Below, one piece after another: positions 1 to 9,351 of a stretch of 64,000 nucleotides of DNA. The stretch lies in assembly GCA_947503435.1 (NCBI GenBank), contig CANNDL010000001.1:1-64000 (forward strand). Direction: 5' to 3'. A program made the position numbers and the translations under genes. The stretch comes from an uncultured Kangiella sp. (GTDB lineage Bacteria > Pseudomonadota > Gammaproteobacteria > Enterobacterales > Kangiellaceae). The notes under the pieces were generated by a model. It saw nothing but the letters and a program-made list of their open reading frames with translations, was not told where the DNA came from and ran no database searches. Every line of letters begins with the position of its first letter. Position 1 is the first letter of the stretch.

Positions 1-77
1 ATGAAGGCTTACGTTTTGCTATCCGTGAAGGTGGCCGTACGGTAGGTGCTGGTGTTGTTGCTAAAATCTTTGAATAA
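1..77 (+). CDS. tuf: Elongation factor Tu, 3' end only
   Basis: Only the last 24 codons and the TAA stop are inside the window; the gene starts upstream. Reading from base 3 gives a peptide ending RFAIREGGRTVGAGVVAKIF-E, which is the conserved C-terminus of domain III of EF-Tu, the GTPase that delivers aminoacyl-tRNA to the ribosome. Position just before the S10 operon fits the last gene of a str operon (rpsL-rpsG-fusA-tuf), although the upstream genes are not visible. An intrinsic terminator follows within 40 bases. Confidence 0.95.
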   Translation, partial: EGLRFAIREGGRTVGAGVVAKIFE

Positions 78-114
78 GATTTAGTTACTGCATTAGGCTT
101 ATGCCTTAAAAAGA

Positions 115-136
115 CCCTGCCTCGGCAGGGTTTTTT
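115..136 (+). terminator. Intrinsic terminator after tuf
   Basis: A 6-bp GC-rich stem, CCCTGC paired with GCAGGG, closes a 4-base CTCG loop and runs straight into six T residues. This is a standard rho-independent terminator and separates tuf from the DUF1800 gene. Confidence 0.92.
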
Positions 137-248
137 ATTGCTTGTGAATAAATTCAGATTCCGCGTTGTAAAAAAATGTGACGCTTTTAAGCGATTTTAT
201 TTAATATCTGAGTAATATGATGGTTAGAAGTGGCCAAAAATATTATTT

Positions 249-1907
249 ATGAAAAAGCTCAAACTTTCCTTATTTTTACTGTTGCAGTGCACGCTGATTG
301 CTTGTGGTGGAGGCTCGGATACTCCACCCAATGAACCTCCACCTCCTACAGGCGTTACATCCCCGCCCCCCGTAGCTAAAGCCGATGCTGTCCGATTATT
401 GCAACAAGCCACTTTTGGTACCCGGCTGGAAGATATTGCCCAAGTAGAAAGTCGCGGTATTGAAGGCTGGATTGATTGGCAACTAAACCTGCCTGCAACC
501 ACTCACCTAAGTTATTACAGTACGGTATCAATGGCTGATGACGATACTTGGAGCCAGCATGTTAATGCCTGGTGGATGCGATCATTAACGGCACAAGATC
601 AATTGCGTCAAAGAGTGGCGTTTGCTTTAAGCCAAATTCTAGTGGTAGGGCAGTCTGGAGTCAGCTCTAGTGGGCATAAAGGCGTACAATCCCTATCAAA
701 TTATTATGATGTTCTCCTTAATAACAGTAATGGCAATTACCGTGACTTAATACACGCAGTAACCTTGAATCCTGTTATGGGTGAATACCTAAGCATGCTA
801 CGCAACGAGAAACCAAACCTAGAGAAAAACATCCGTCCCGATGAAAATTATGCGCGTGAATTAATGCAGCTTTTTACTATAGGATTAGTGGAATTAGAAC
901 TGAATGGACAGCCTAAAGAAGACGCTCAAGGAAATAATATCCCGACTTACAATCAAGAAGTTATTGAAGGTTTTGCCCATGTATTTACGGGTTGGACCTG
1001 GGGTAATGCCGAAAGATTTAAATGGTGGTCTGAAGATCGAGATTTAAATGGTCCGATGAAAGCTTTTGATGATTATCACGCTGAAGGTGATAAACAAGTA
1101 TTAAATGGAGTCGTAATTCCGGGCGGACAGACGCCAGAACAGGATTTATCGCAGGCCTTGGATAATATATTTAATCACCCTAATGTTGGTCCGTTTATTG
1201 CAAAGCAATTAATACAAAAGCTGGTAACTAGTAACCCTTCTCTTGGATATGTAGAGCGGATAGCAACTGTTTTCAATGATAATGGCAATGGTATTCGAGG
1301 TGATTTACGAGCAGTCGTCAAAGCGATATTGATGGATAGAGAGGCGCGTGATGGCGAAACCTCTAATGATAAAATTTTTGGAAAAATCAAAGAACCAGTC
1401 TTGCGACTAACAGCCTTATGGAGAGCTTTTGATGCTAAGGCAGCGAATGGTATTTATGATTTTCGATGGGTGGCCAATGATTTTTCACAAGGCCCTTTAC
1501 AATCGCCTAGTGTGTTTAATTTCTTTTCTCCATTTTATTCACCGCAAGGTGAATTTCAAGACAGTGATTGGGTGGCTCCAGAAATGCAGATTCACTCAGA
1601 AGGCACTATGGCTAAAATGACCAATCATTTGCATTGGCGGATTTTGAGCATGAATAACTATGCCAGAGTAGAGCCGGATCCTGAGGACATATTAATAAAT
1701 ATTACCCGTGAACATGATATGGCTAACGACTTAGAGGCAATGCTGGATCATTTGGACCTGTTATTAATGGCGGGCCAGATGAGTGCTGAATTAAGGCAAG
1801 AAACTTTAGATTTTATTAATAAGTACGGCGAAGAGAACTTTGATGTTAAAGCATCAGATGCTATTGGCATGATCATAACTTCGCCAGAATTTGCCGTACA
1901 ACAATAA
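249..1907 (+). CDS. DUF1800 family lipoprotein
   Basis: Function unknown. The 552-residue product begins with a lipoprotein signal (lipobox LIAC, Cys19 predicted lipidated) and a Pro/Gly-rich linker to about residue 45. The rest matches the DUF1800 family: the LLQQATFGT segment near residue 50, the WWMRSL...QRVAFALSQI block near 110-130, RPDENYARELMQLFTIGL near 197-214, and the GFAHVFTGWTW motif. The family is nearly always next to a DUF1501 protein, as here (12 bases downstream), so the two presumably act together in the envelope. No clear ribosome binding site precedes this ATG; the start is chosen because it gives a complete lipoprotein signal. Confidence 0.88.
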   Translation: MKKLKLSLFLLLQCTLIACGGGSDTPPNEPPPPTGVTSPPPVAKADAVRLLQQATFGTRLEDIAQVESRGIEGWIDWQLNLPATTHLSYYSTVSMADDDTWSQHVNAWWMRSLTAQDQLRQRVAFALSQILVVGQSGVSSSGHKGVQSLSNYYDVLLNNSNGNYRDLIHAVTLNPVMGEYLSMLRNEKPNLEKNIRPDENYARELMQLFTIGLVELELNGQPKEDAQGNNIPTYNQEVIEGFAHVFTGWTWGNAERFKWWSEDRDLNGPMKAFDDYHAEGDKQVLNGVVIPGGQTPEQDLSQALDNIFNHPNVGPFIAKQLIQKLVTSNPSLGYVERIATVFNDNGNGIRGDLRAVVKAILMDREARDGETSNDKIFGKIKEPVLRLTALWRAFDAKAANGIYDFRWVANDFSQGPLQSPSVFNFFSPFYSPQGEFQDSDWVAPEMQIHSEGTMAKMTNHLHWRILSMNNYARVEPDPEDILINITREHDMANDLEAMLDHLDLLLMAGQMSAELRQETLDFINKYGEENFDVKASDAIGMIITSPEFAVQQ

Positions 1908-1919
1908 GGAGTTAATCAG

Positions 1920-3272
1920 ATGAGTAAAGTAAATCGTAGAGACTTCTTAAAATTAGGCGCAAGTAGTATAGCAGGTGCAGGCTTATTAAATGTGCCCCAA
2001 ACTGCTTTTGCTAATAGTAATCCTCCGTCTGACTATAAAGCTATAGTCAATATATTTTTTCTAGGCGGTAATGACGGTTTTAATATGGTGGTTCCGCGTA
2101 GTGATTTTGAATACAACGAATACGCAGCTTCTCGCCAAAATCTTGCTCTATCTAAAGCTGAGTTGCTGTCGATATCGCCAGCAACCTCTGGTAATGCTCA
2201 GTATGGCTTGCATCCCATGTTTAATGAAGTTCAGCAGTTGTTTGCGGATGGAAATCTTGGAATCATGGCTAATGTAGGGAATTTGATTCAGCCGGTCACA
2301 AAAGATCAGCTCGATAATCCAAATACACCAAGACCTAGACAATTATTTTCCCATAACGATCAGCAGGATCAATGGCGCTATGGCGACCCTCAATCCAGCA
2401 AGTCAGGTTGGGGTGGGCGATTAATGGATTATAAGATTGTTGATAATTCTAATGCACTATTGACGGGTATGGCAATTGACGGCCGATCAAAGTGGTTAGG
2501 TAGTCAACAAAACCTGGATATCTCAATAAGTCGAAATGGCTTTGACCGCTATAATTACGTTCGCCCCGATACTAATTGGACCCAAGATAGGCGCTCTGCA
2601 TTCAAAGCATTACTGGATCTCCAATATTCTAATCCTTTGGACAAAGCATTTGCCGACTCCCAAAAAAGGACCATGGATTTGGTAGAGCAGGTTGGTGGCA
2701 TCATTAATGATTTACCTGACTTTAATACACCATTGCCTGAATTACGAAACCGGTTGGCAGAGAGCTTACGTATGGTCGCCCGAATGATTGCTATTCGCGA
2801 ACAACTGGGCATGACCCGTCAGGTGTTTTATGTTGCCATGGGCGGTTTTGATACTCACGATGATCAAAACAGTCGCCAACCAGCATTACTACAACAAATT
2901 AGTCAAGCCATGAAATATTTCTATGATGTTACGGTTGAGCTTGGCGTTGCTGACGCAGTAACCAGCTTTACTAGCTCGGAATTTGGGAGAACCCTAACTT
3001 CGAATGGTGATGGTACCGATCATGCCTGGGGTAATCATCAGCTTGTTATGGGTGGTTCAGTATTAGGTGGTGACATTTACGGAACCATGCCTAGCCTTGA
3101 GATAGGTGGAGTTGATGATTACCGTAGCGACGGACGAATCATTCCTACAACTTCAGTAGAACAATACGCTAAACCGATTCTCGATTGGTTTAATATGGAG
3201 CCTTCACAAATTTCCACCATAATACCCAATCTTGGCGCATTTAATGCTAATGCTATAAACTTTATGCGTTAA
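1920..3272 (+). CDS. DUF1501 family protein with Tat signal
   Basis: A 450-residue protein of unknown function in the DUF1501 family, which is distantly related to sulfatases and alkaline phosphatases. The N-terminus carries a twin-arginine signal (NRRDFLKLGA, hydrophobic stretch, cleavage near AFA), so it is exported folded, probably with a metal cofactor. Conserved family motifs are visible: FFLGGNDGFNMVVP near residue 45, GGFDTHDDQ near 310, SSEFGRT near 350 and GTDHAWGNH near 365. An AAGGAG ribosome binding site lies a few bases upstream. It is co-transcribed with the DUF1800 gene. The enzymatic role is inference only; substrate cannot be read from sequence. Confidence 0.88.
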   Translation: MSKVNRRDFLKLGASSIAGAGLLNVPQTAFANSNPPSDYKAIVNIFFLGGNDGFNMVVPRSDFEYNEYAASRQNLALSKAELLSISPATSGNAQYGLHPMFNEVQQLFADGNLGIMANVGNLIQPVTKDQLDNPNTPRPRQLFSHNDQQDQWRYGDPQSSKSGWGGRLMDYKIVDNSNALLTGMAIDGRSKWLGSQQNLDISISRNGFDRYNYVRPDTNWTQDRRSAFKALLDLQYSNPLDKAFADSQKRTMDLVEQVGGIINDLPDFNTPLPELRNRLAESLRMVARMIAIREQLGMTRQVFYVAMGGFDTHDDQNSRQPALLQQISQAMKYFYDVTVELGVADAVTSFTSSEFGRTLTSNGDGTDHAWGNHQLVMGGSVLGGDIYGTMPSLEIGGVDDYRSDGRIIPTTSVEQYAKPILDWFNMEPSQISTIIPNLGAFNANAINFMR

Positions 3273-3281
3273 TCCCATTCG

Positions 3282-3314
3282 GCCTAAAAGCTTTGAATTT
3301 ATTAGCTTTTAGGC
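3282..3314 (+). terminator. Hairpin after the DUF1501 gene
   Basis: A perfect 11-bp inverted repeat (GCCTAAAAGCT with AGCTTTTAGGC, 11-base loop) lies just after the DUF1501 stop codon. The bases after it are TTGCTTCT rather than a clean T run, so termination may be partial. The following TTGCTT is also the -35 box of the S10 promoter. Confidence 0.55.
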
Positions 3315-3343
3315 TTGCTTCTCTGGTCTGATTCACCTATAAT
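3315..3343 (+). promoter_or_regulatory. S10 operon promoter
   Basis: TTGCTT at 3315-3320 and a perfect TATAAT at 3338-3343 are separated by exactly 17 bases. The bases after the -10 box, TCGCGTCCC, form a GC-rich discriminator. Transcription would start near 3350 and give a leader of about 180 bases before rpsJ. Confidence 0.82.
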
Positions 3344-3462
3344 TCGCGTCCCTTTGTAGGCGTCATTGCCACAATTAGGGTTGTTCTTGCAAGACAATAT
3401 CTGCTTAAGTTATTGATTTTGCTAACAACAGGCTCGATTTGAGTCTGATAAATAAATGGTTT

Positions 3463-3499
3463 CCGCGCCCCTCACTGAAGTAGGGTGGAGCGGTTTTTT
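3463..3499 (+). terminator. S10 leader attenuator (probable L4-controlled terminator)
   Basis: Within the rpsJ leader a GC-rich hairpin (CCGC...GCGG outer stem, CCCT/AGGG inner stem, TGAA loop) is followed by six T residues, then only about 33 bases remain before rpsJ. In E. coli ribosomal protein L4 causes NusA-dependent termination at a hairpin in the same place and also blocks translation. L4 is encoded third in this operon, so the same feedback is likely here. The hairpin is seen; L4 control is inference. Confidence 0.7.
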
Positions 3500-3532
3500 A
3501 TGTTCTTTAAATGTTAATAGGAGTTGTTTGCA

Positions 3533-3844
3533 ATGGCAAAACAACGTATTCGAATCAGATTGAAAGCATTCGATCACAAGTTGATTGACTTATCGACTTC
3601 AGAGATCGTGAACACTGCTAAGCGTACTGGTGCTCAGGTTAAAGGTCCTATCCCTTTACCAACTCGTAAAGAGCGCTACACCATCTTGATTTCACCACAC
3701 GTGAATAAAGATGCGCGTGATCAGTACGAAATCCGTACTCACAAGCGTTTAGTAGACATCATTGACCCAACTGAAAAAACAGTTGATGCGTTAATGAAAT
3801 TAGATTTAGCAGCGGGTGTTGATGTTCAAATCAGTCTTACTTAA
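3533..3844 (+). CDS. rpsJ: 30S ribosomal protein S10
   Basis: First gene of the S10 operon. The 103-residue product begins [19 protein letters not shown] and matches S10 over its whole length. S10 sits in the 30S head and, as NusE, also joins the antitermination complex with NusB (nusB is at 24979). An upstream in-frame ATG exists at 3524, but 3533 is chosen because it gives the usual S10 length and has an AGGAG site at proper spacing. Confidence 0.98.
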   Translation: MAKQRIRIRLKAFDHKLIDLSTSEIVNTAKRTGAQVKGPIPLPTRKERYTILISPHVNKDARDQYEIRTHKRLVDIIDPTEKTVDALMKLDLAAGVDVQISLT

Positions 3845-3903
3845 GACTGATTGATTGAACACTCACTGAATTTGGGTTGATAACCATATATAGAGGTTAA
3901 AAC

Positions 3904-4536
3904 ATGGCTATCGGAATTGTAGGTATAAAGCGTGGTATGACTCGTGTCTTCACTGAAGACGGCGTTTCTATTCCCGTGACCGTAGTAGAAGCCGATCCTA
4001 ATCGCATTGCTCAATTGAAAACAATTGACGTTGACGGTTATGAAGCGGTTCAAGTAACTACCGGTTCCCGTAAAGCAAACCGTATCACTAAAGCAGAAGC
4101 AGGCCACTTTAAGAAAGCAGGCGTGGAAGCTGGACGTGGTTTGTGGGAATTTCGTGTAGATACATTAGAAGGTTTTGAAGTGGGCGGCACTATCAACGTT
4201 GAAACGTTTGAAGCTGGCCAAAAAGTTGACGTAACTGGCACCTCTAAAGGTAAAGGTTTCGCTGGCGCAATCAAACGTTGGAATTTCCGTGGGCAAGATA
4301 GCACGCACGGTAACTCGGTTTCTCACCGAGCTCCAGGTTCGATTGGTCAAAACCAAACGCCTGGTCGCGTTTTCAAAGGTAAGAAGATGTCAGGCCACAT
4401 GGGTGCGGAGCGCGTAACAGTACAAACTCTTGAAGTTGTACGTGTAGATGCGGAACGCAATTTGTTATTAATCAAAGGTGCCGTACCTGGCGCTACCGGC
4501 GGTGATGTGATCGTTCATCCTGCCGAGAAAGCATAG
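3904..4536 (+). CDS. rplC: 50S ribosomal protein L3
   Basis: 210 residues, usual length. L3 is an early assembly protein whose long loop reaches toward the peptidyl transferase centre. The loop segment [19 protein letters not shown] near residue 150 contains the glutamine that the PrmB methyltransferase modifies in related bacteria. Second gene of the S10 operon, 59 bases after rpsJ. Confidence 0.98.
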   Translation: MAIGIVGIKRGMTRVFTEDGVSIPVTVVEADPNRIAQLKTIDVDGYEAVQVTTGSRKANRITKAEAGHFKKAGVEAGRGLWEFRVDTLEGFEVGGTINVETFEAGQKVDVTGTSKGKGFAGAIKRWNFRGQDSTHGNSVSHRAPGSIGQNQTPGRVFKGKKMSGHMGAERVTVQTLEVVRVDAERNLLLIKGAVPGATGGDVIVHPAEKA

Positions 4537-4553
4537 CCTAAGGAGTCCTAACT

Positions 4554-5156
4554 ATGGAACTTAGTTTGACAACTGGCGGCGCACTTGAGGTTTCTGAAGT
4601 GGCTTTCGGTCGTGAATTCAACGAACCGTTAGTACACCAAGTAGTTGTTGCATACATGGCAGCAGCTCGCGCGGGTACTCGCGCTCAGAAAAACCGTAGC
4701 GCTGTAAGCGGTGGTGGTAAGAAGCCTTGGAATCAGAAAGGTTCTGGCCGAGCTCGTGCCGGTACTATTCGTTCTCCATTATGGCGTAAAGGTGGTGTGA
4801 CGTTTGCTGCACAACCTCAAGACTACACGCAAAAAGTGAACAAAAAAATGTATCGCGGTGCCATCCAAAGCATCTTGAGTGAATTAGTTCGTCAAGAGCG
4901 TTTGGTAGTAGTTGAAGACTTCGCTATCGAAGCTCCGAAAACTAAAGAACTTGTCGCGAAACTTAAAGATTTAAACACTAAAGAAGCTTTGATCGTTACT
5001 GATTCAGTTAACGAAAACTTATTCTTAGCTTCTCGCAACTTGCATAAAGTAGACGTTCGTGACGTTGAAGCAATCGACCCTGTTAGCCTAATTGGTTTTG
5101 ACAAGGTTGTTATGACAGTTGCTGCAGTGAAGAAAATCGAGGAGAAATTAGGATGA
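4554..5156 (+). CDS. rplD: 50S ribosomal protein L4
   Basis: 200 residues. The Gly/Arg/Lys-rich loop around residues 45-75 ([19 protein letters not shown]) lines the exit tunnel in known ribosomes. In enterobacteria L4 is the autogenous repressor of this operon, and a matching terminator hairpin is present in the leader at 3463-3499. An AAGGAG site precedes the ATG, and the last four bases overlap the rplW start (ATGA), implying translational coupling. Confidence 0.98.
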   Translation: MELSLTTGGALEVSEVAFGREFNEPLVHQVVVAYMAAARAGTRAQKNRSAVSGGGKKPWNQKGSGRARAGTIRSPLWRKGGVTFAAQPQDYTQKVNKKMYRGAIQSILSELVRQERLVVVEDFAIEAPKTKELVAKLKDLNTKEALIVTDSVNENLFLASRNLHKVDVRDVEAIDPVSLIGFDKVVMTVAAVKKIEEKLG

Positions 5157-5446
5157 ACCAAGAAAGAATCTTAAAAGTCCTAAAGGCGCCTCACGTTTCT
5201 GAGAAAGCAACGATTTTAGCTGAGCAAGACAACCAATTTGTATTCAAAGTGGCTGTTGACGCAACTAAGCGTGAAATCAAAAAAGCTGTTGAAACGTTAT
5301 TCGAAGTTGAAGTCGATTCAGTTCGTACTTTAAACGTTAAAGGTAAAACGAAGCGATTCGGTATGGTGCAAGGTAAACGCGCTGACTGGAAAAAAGCTTA
5401 CGTTTCATTGAAGCCTGGTCAAGATCTTGACTTTGTGGCTGAGTAA
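5153..5446 (+). CDS. rplW: 50S ribosomal protein L23
   Basis: 97 residues starting [20 protein letters not shown], the usual L23 opening. L23 lies at the tunnel exit and is the docking point for trigger factor and SRP. The start overlaps the rplD stop by four bases. Confidence 0.97.
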   Translation: MNQERILKVLKAPHVSEKATILAEQDNQFVFKVAVDATKREIKKAVETLFEVEVDSVRTLNVKGKTKRFGMVQGKRADWKKAYVSLKPGQDLDFVAE

Positions 5447-5457
5447 GGAGAGTAGAA

Positions 5458-6285
5458 ATGGCAGTAATTAAAGCTAAACCAACTTCTCCGGGCCGTCGTT
5501 TCGTCGTTAAAGTCGTAAACGAAGACTTACATAAAGGTAAGCCTCACGCCGCTCTGTTAGAGAAGAAATCAAGAAAAGGTGGTCGTAACAATAACGGTCG
5601 TATCACAGTACGTCACGTTGGTGGTGGTCATAAACAACACTACCGTATGATCGACTTTAAGCGTAATAAAGATGCTATCCCAGCAACGGTTGAGCGTTTG
5701 GAATATGATCCAAACCGCAGCGCACACATCGCTTTAGTTTGCTATGCAGACGGCGAGCGTAGCTACATCATCGCACCCAAAGGCTTAAAAGCTGGTGCAC
5801 AGATTATTTCTGGTGATGCAGCGCCGATCAAAGTGGGTAACACTTTACCAATGCGTAATATCCCAACGGGTACTGTTATCCATAACATCGAGATGAAGCC
5901 AGGCAAAGGTGCACAAATGGCACGTTCTGCTGGTGCTTACGCTCAGTTAGTGGCTCGCGATGGTGCTTACGTTACTTTGCGTTTACGCTCAGGCGAAATG
6001 CGTAAAGTATTGGCCGAAGGTCGTGCGACTATCGGTGAAGTAGGTAATTCAGAGCATATGCTTCGTAGCCTAGGTAAAGCTGGTGCCACTAGATGGCGCG
6101 GTGTTCGTCCTACGGTTCGTGGTGTAGCGATGAACCCAGTTGATCACCCGCATGGTGGTGGTGAAGGTCGTACTTCTGGTGGTCGTCACCCTGTATCTCC
6201 ATGGGGCACGCCTACTAAAGGTAAGAAAACTCGTAAAAACAAACGTACAGACAAGCTTATTGTCCGTCGTCGTAACAAGAAATAG
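5458..6285 (+). CDS. rplB: 50S ribosomal protein L2
   Basis: 275 residues, the usual length. L2 binds 23S rRNA near the peptidyl transferase centre. The conserved C-terminal motif [13 protein letters not shown] is present near residues 226-238, including the histidine of the HPHGGG segment that is invariant in the family, followed by the basic GRHPVSPWG tail. Confidence 0.98.
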   Translation: MAVIKAKPTSPGRRFVVKVVNEDLHKGKPHAALLEKKSRKGGRNNNGRITVRHVGGGHKQHYRMIDFKRNKDAIPATVERLEYDPNRSAHIALVCYADGERSYIIAPKGLKAGAQIISGDAAPIKVGNTLPMRNIPTGTVIHNIEMKPGKGAQMARSAGAYAQLVARDGAYVTLRLRSGEMRKVLAEGRATIGEVGNSEHMLRSLGKAGATRWRGVRPTVRGVAMNPVDHPHGGGEGRTSGGRHPVSPWGTPTKGKKTRKNKRTDKLIVRRRNKK

Positions 6286-6296
6286 AGGACAGCATA

Positions 6297-6572
6297 GTGG
6301 CACGTTCATTAAAGAAAGGCCCTTTCATTGACCTTCACTTATTGAAGAAGGTTGAGGAAGCTGCGGCCTCTGGCTCTAAAAAGCCAATTAAAACATGGTC
6401 TCGTCGTTCTACCGTTTTCCCGGAAATGGTTGGATTGACGATTGCCGTTCACAATGGTCGTCAACACGTACCAGTTTTCGTTTCTGAAGACATGGTAGGT
6501 CATAAGTTAGGTGAGTTTGTATTAACTCGTACTTACCATGGCCATGATGTTGACAAGAAAGCTAAGCGATAA
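6297..6572 (+). CDS. rpsS: 30S ribosomal protein S19
   Basis: 91 residues with a GTG start; the protein opens [19 protein letters not shown], a textbook S19 N-terminus, so no other start is plausible. S19 forms the 30S head with S13 and contacts the A-site finger of 23S rRNA. A GAGGA ribosome binding site lies just upstream. Confidence 0.98.
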   Translation: MARSLKKGPFIDLHLLKKVEEAAASGSKKPIKTWSRRSTVFPEMVGLTIAVHNGRQHVPVFVSEDMVGHKLGEFVLTRTYHGHDVDKKAKR

Positions 6573-6587
6573 GGCGAGGAGTGAAAG

Positions 6588-6920
6588 ATGGAAGTAGCAG
6601 CTAAATTGCGTAACGCTAGCATCTCAGCACAGAAAATGCGTCTTGTTGCTGACCAGATTCGTGGCTTACCAGTTGAAAAAGCATTGAACATTCTTGAGTT
6701 CAGCCCTAAGAAGGCTGGCGCTTTAATCAAGAAAGTTCTTGAGTCTGCGATTGCAAATGCTGAGCACAATGAAGGCGCTGATATCGACGAGTTGAGAGTA
6801 TCAACTATTTTCGTTGATGAAGCGGCAACAGCTAAGCGTATGCGTCCGCGCGCTAAAGGTCGTGGCGACCGTATCTTGAAAAGAACTAGCCACGTAACCG
6901 TTAAAGTTTCGGATAACTAG
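6588..6920 (+). CDS. rplV: 50S ribosomal protein L22
   Basis: 110 residues. L22 spans the 50S from surface to exit tunnel; the tunnel-lining beta hairpin corresponds to the basic segment [19 protein letters not shown] near residues 84-102, the region where macrolide-resistance changes occur in other species. No insertion or deletion is visible there. S10 operon position between rpsS and rpsC. Confidence 0.97.
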   Translation: MEVAAKLRNASISAQKMRLVADQIRGLPVEKALNILEFSPKKAGALIKKVLESAIANAEHNEGADIDELRVSTIFVDEAATAKRMRPRAKGRGDRILKRTSHVTVKVSDN

Positions 6921-6930
6921 GAGAGATAGT

Positions 6931-7632
6931 ATGGGTCAAAAAGTACATCCTAATGGTATCCGCTTAGGTATCGTAAAGAAGCACACTGCAACTTGGTATG
7001 CTGAGCGCGGCGAATATGCGGACAACCTTGAAGGTGACATCAACATTCGTAACTGGTTGGTGAAAGAATTAAAAAGCGCTTCAGTATCGCGTATTGATAT
7101 CGAACGTCCTGCTAAAGCGATCCGTGTGACTATTCACACCGCTCGTCCAGGTATCGTAATCGGTAAGAAAGGCGAAGATATTGAAAAATTACGCGCTAAA
7201 GTAGCAAAAATGGCTGGCGTACCTGCTCAAGTTTCAGTTGAGCAAATTCGTAAGCCTGAGTTAGATGCTAAATTGGTTGGTGATAACGTTGCTCAGCAGT
7301 TAGAACGCCGTGTAATGTTCCGTCGCGCTATGAAGCGTGCGGTACAAAATGCAATGCGCTCTGGTGCTCAAGGTATCAAAATCCAAGTTAGTGGTCGTCT
7401 TGGCGGTGCTGAGATCGCTCGTTCTGAGTGGTATCGTGAAGGTCGTGTACCTTTGCATACACTTCGTGCGAACATCGATTATGCACATTGTGAAGCTTTG
7501 ACTACTTACGGCATCATTGGTATTAAAGTGTGGATTTTCAAAGGCGAAGTTCTTCCGGGTCAAGAAATTGTTGAACCTAAAGAAGATAGAAAACCTCGTC
7601 GCAGAAAGCCTGCACCACGAGCTAAGAAGTAG
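6931..7632 (+). CDS. rpsC: 30S ribosomal protein S3
   Basis: 233 residues. The KH type 2 RNA-binding domain is recognisable from [18 protein letters not shown] near residues 71-88, and the C-terminal S3 domain ends in a basic tail [13 protein letters not shown]3 lines the mRNA entry channel with S4 and S5. Ten bases separate it from rplV. Confidence 0.98.
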   Translation: MGQKVHPNGIRLGIVKKHTATWYAERGEYADNLEGDINIRNWLVKELKSASVSRIDIERPAKAIRVTIHTARPGIVIGKKGEDIEKLRAKVAKMAGVPAQVSVEQIRKPELDAKLVGDNVAQQLERRVMFRRAMKRAVQNAMRSGAQGIKIQVSGRLGGAEIARSEWYREGRVPLHTLRANIDYAHCEALTTYGIIGIKVWIFKGEVLPGQEIVEPKEDRKPRRRKPAPRAKK

Positions 7633-7644
7633 GGGTAGCGAATA

Positions 7645-8052
7645 ATGTTATTACCTAAAAGAACTAAATTCCGTAAGCAGCATAAGCTTCGTAACCGTGG
7701 TTCTCAAACCATGAACGTAAGTTTTGGTGAATTCGGATTAAAAGCAACTGGCCGTGGTCGTATGACAGCTCGTCAAATCGAAGCTGCTCGTCGTGCCATG
7801 ACTCGTCACATGAAGCGTCAAGGTAAAGTTTACATCCGTGTATTCCCTGACAAACCAATTACTAAAAAACCATTAGAAGTTCGTATGGGTAAAGGTAAAG
7901 GTTCTGTTGAGTATTGGGTAGCACAGATTCAACCTGGTCGCATGTTATATGAAGTAGAAGGTATTGATGAAGGTTTAGCGCGTGAAGCATTTGCTTTAGC
8001 TGCAGCTAAATTACCTTTCAAAACTACTTTCGTTAAACGTACGGTGATGTAA
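7645..8052 (+). CDS. rplP: 50S ribosomal protein L16
   Basis: 135 residues, one less than the E. coli protein. The start [19 protein letters not shown] and the [14 protein letters not shown] block are typical. L16 helps organise the A site for tRNA accommodation; the arginine in the [11 protein letters not shown] region neighbourhood (YIRVFP) is as in the family. The stop overlaps the rpmC start as TAATG. Confidence 0.97.
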   Translation: MLLPKRTKFRKQHKLRNRGSQTMNVSFGEFGLKATGRGRMTARQIEAARRAMTRHMKRQGKVYIRVFPDKPITKKPLEVRMGKGKGSVEYWVAQIQPGRMLYEVEGIDEGLAREAFALAAAKLPFKTTFVKRTVM

Positions 8053-8243
8053 TGAAAGCTGTAGATTTGAGAGAGAAAAGCGTTGAAGAACTGAATGTAC
8101 AACTTGTTGAGTTGTTACAAGAACAGTTTAAGAAGCGTATGGAAAAGGCTACGGGCCAGATGGAAGCGACTCACGAAATTCGTGAAATTCGTCGTAACAT
8201 CGCTCGTGTTAAAACCATCATCAACCAGAAGGCGGGTTCATAA
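8052..8243 (+). CDS. rpmC: 50S ribosomal protein L29
   Basis: 63 residues, the usual length, with the conserved [13 protein letters not shown] helix at the C-terminal half. L29 sits beside L23 at the tunnel exit. It shares one base with each neighbour: its ATG overlaps the rplP stop and its stop overlaps the rpsQ ATG, both as TAATG, so the three are probably translationally coupled. Confidence 0.96.
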   Translation: MKAVDLREKSVEELNVQLVELLQEQFKKRMEKATGQMEATHEIREIRRNIARVKTIINQKAGS

Positions 8244-8500
8244 TGAGCACTGAATCAATTCAACGCACATTACAAGGCAGAGTCGTCAGTGACAAGATGG
8301 ATAAATCCATTACGGTTCTTATTGAGCGTCAAGTGAAGCACCCTTTATACGGTAAATTCATGAAGCGTTCTTCAAAGATCCACGCACACGATGAAGCTAA
8401 TGAGTGCAACATGGGTGATCTAGTTAAGGTAGTTGAGTGTCGTCCACTTTCAAAAACCAAGTCTTTTAAATTGGTTGAGATTGTTGAGAAAGCTAGCTAA
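8243..8500 (+). CDS. rpsQ: 30S ribosomal protein S17
   Basis: 85 residues with the S17 OB-fold signature: [20 protein letters not shown] at the start and [20 protein letters not shown] at the end. S17 is a primary 16S rRNA binder in early 30S assembly. It is the last gene of the S10 operon; a strong hairpin and a new promoter follow. Confidence 0.97.
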   Translation: MSTESIQRTLQGRVVSDKMDKSITVLIERQVKHPLYGKFMKRSSKIHAHDEANECNMGDLVKVVECRPLSKTKSFKLVEIVEKAS

Positions 8501-8513
8501 TTAGCTAAATCGG

Positions 8514-8548
8514 CTAACCCCAAGTTAGAAAGTATTTCTTGGGGTTAG
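8514..8548 (+). terminator. Hairpin between rpsQ and rplN
   Basis: A perfect 11-bp inverted repeat, CTAACCCCAAG with CTTGGGGTTAG, encloses a 13-base loop. It is followed by GAATTTTAG, a poor T tract, so it may be a weak terminator, an mRNA-stabilising end, or a processing site at the S10/spc boundary. Confidence 0.55.
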
Positions 8549-8565
8549 GAATTTTAGAAATTTAA

Positions 8566-8574
8566 TGGTATACT
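8566..8574 (+). promoter_or_regulatory. spc operon promoter (extended -10)
   Basis: TATACT at 8569-8574 is preceded by TGG, giving an extended -10 element (TGnTATACT). The -35 region (TTAGGA at 8545-8550, 18 bases upstream) is weak, as is common with extended -10 promoters. The GC-rich stretch CTCGCGCC follows directly. E. coli has its spc promoter in the same place. Confidence 0.68.
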
Positions 8575-8612
8575 CTCGCGCCATTTTAGCGCGGGTTTAA
8601 GCGGAGAAAACC

Positions 8613-8981
8613 ATGATCCAGATGCAGTCAATGCTAGATGTAGCCGATAATTCAGGCGCTCGTCGAGTAATGTGTATTAAAGTGCTGGGTGGTTCGCATC
8701 GCCGTTACGCTAACGTTGGTGACGTTATCAAGGTGAGCGTAAAAGAAGCGATTCCACGCGGTAAAGTTAAAAAAGGTGACGTGTTGAACGCGGTTGTTGT
8801 TCGTACTCGTAAAGGCGTACGTCGTCCAGACGGATCTTTGATCAAGTTTGACGGTAACGCTGCTGTGATGTTGAACAGTAACTTGCAACCAATCGGTACT
8901 CGTATTTTTGGACCTGTAACACGTGAATTACGTGGCGACAAGTTCATGAAGATCGTATCACTTGCACCTGAAGTATTGTAA
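8613..8981 (+). CDS. rplN: 50S ribosomal protein L14
   Basis: 122 residues. First gene of the spc operon. The opening [20 protein letters not shown] is nearly invariant in L14, which forms part of the intersubunit bridge with 16S rRNA and contacts L19. A GGAGA ribosome binding site precedes the ATG. Confidence 0.98.
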   Translation: MIQMQSMLDVADNSGARRVMCIKVLGGSHRRYANVGDVIKVSVKEAIPRGKVKKGDVLNAVVVRTRKGVRRPDGSLIKFDGNAAVMLNSNLQPIGTRIFGPVTRELRGDKFMKIVSLAPEVL

Positions 8982-8994
8982 GAGAGATAACATC

Positions 8995-9312
8995 ATGCAA
9001 AAGATTAAGAAAGACGACGAAGTCATCGTAATCGCAGGCAAAGACAAAGGTAAACGCGGTACTGTAAACCAAGTTTTACCTAATGGCCGCGTGATTGTTT
9101 CAGGCATCAACTTGGTTAAGAAACACACTAAGCCAAGTCAAGGTGCTGACGGTATGCCTACTGAAGGCGGCATCGTAGAAAAAGAAGCAGCGTTAGATTT
9201 ATCAAACGTTGCGATTTATAACCCTGAAACTGGTAAAGCTGATCGTGTTGGCATAAAGGTTGAAGATGGTTCTAAATCACGTTTCTTTAAGAAAACTGGT
9301 GGCGCGATTTAA
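8995..9312 (+). CDS. rplX: 50S ribosomal protein L24
   Basis: 105 residues, beginning [20 protein letters not shown] with the KOW motif of L24, an assembly initiator that binds the 5' end of 23S rRNA. A longer in-frame reading from 8962 would overlap the end of rplN and add 11 residues absent from the family, so the ATG at 8995 with its AGAGA site is chosen. Confidence 0.96.
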   Translation: MQKIKKDDEVIVIAGKDKGKRGTVNQVLPNGRVIVSGINLVKKHTKPSQGADGMPTEGGIVEKEAALDLSNVAIYNPETGKADRVGIKVEDGSKSRFFKKTGGAI

Positions 9313-9351
9313 TCGCAGCACCAATTGTTTATTTAAATAGGTAATTTAAAG

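Noticed and set aside
8501-8612. Possible small RNA gene between rpsQ and rplN
   Set aside because: The hairpin and promoter explain the sequence; no separate terminator follows.
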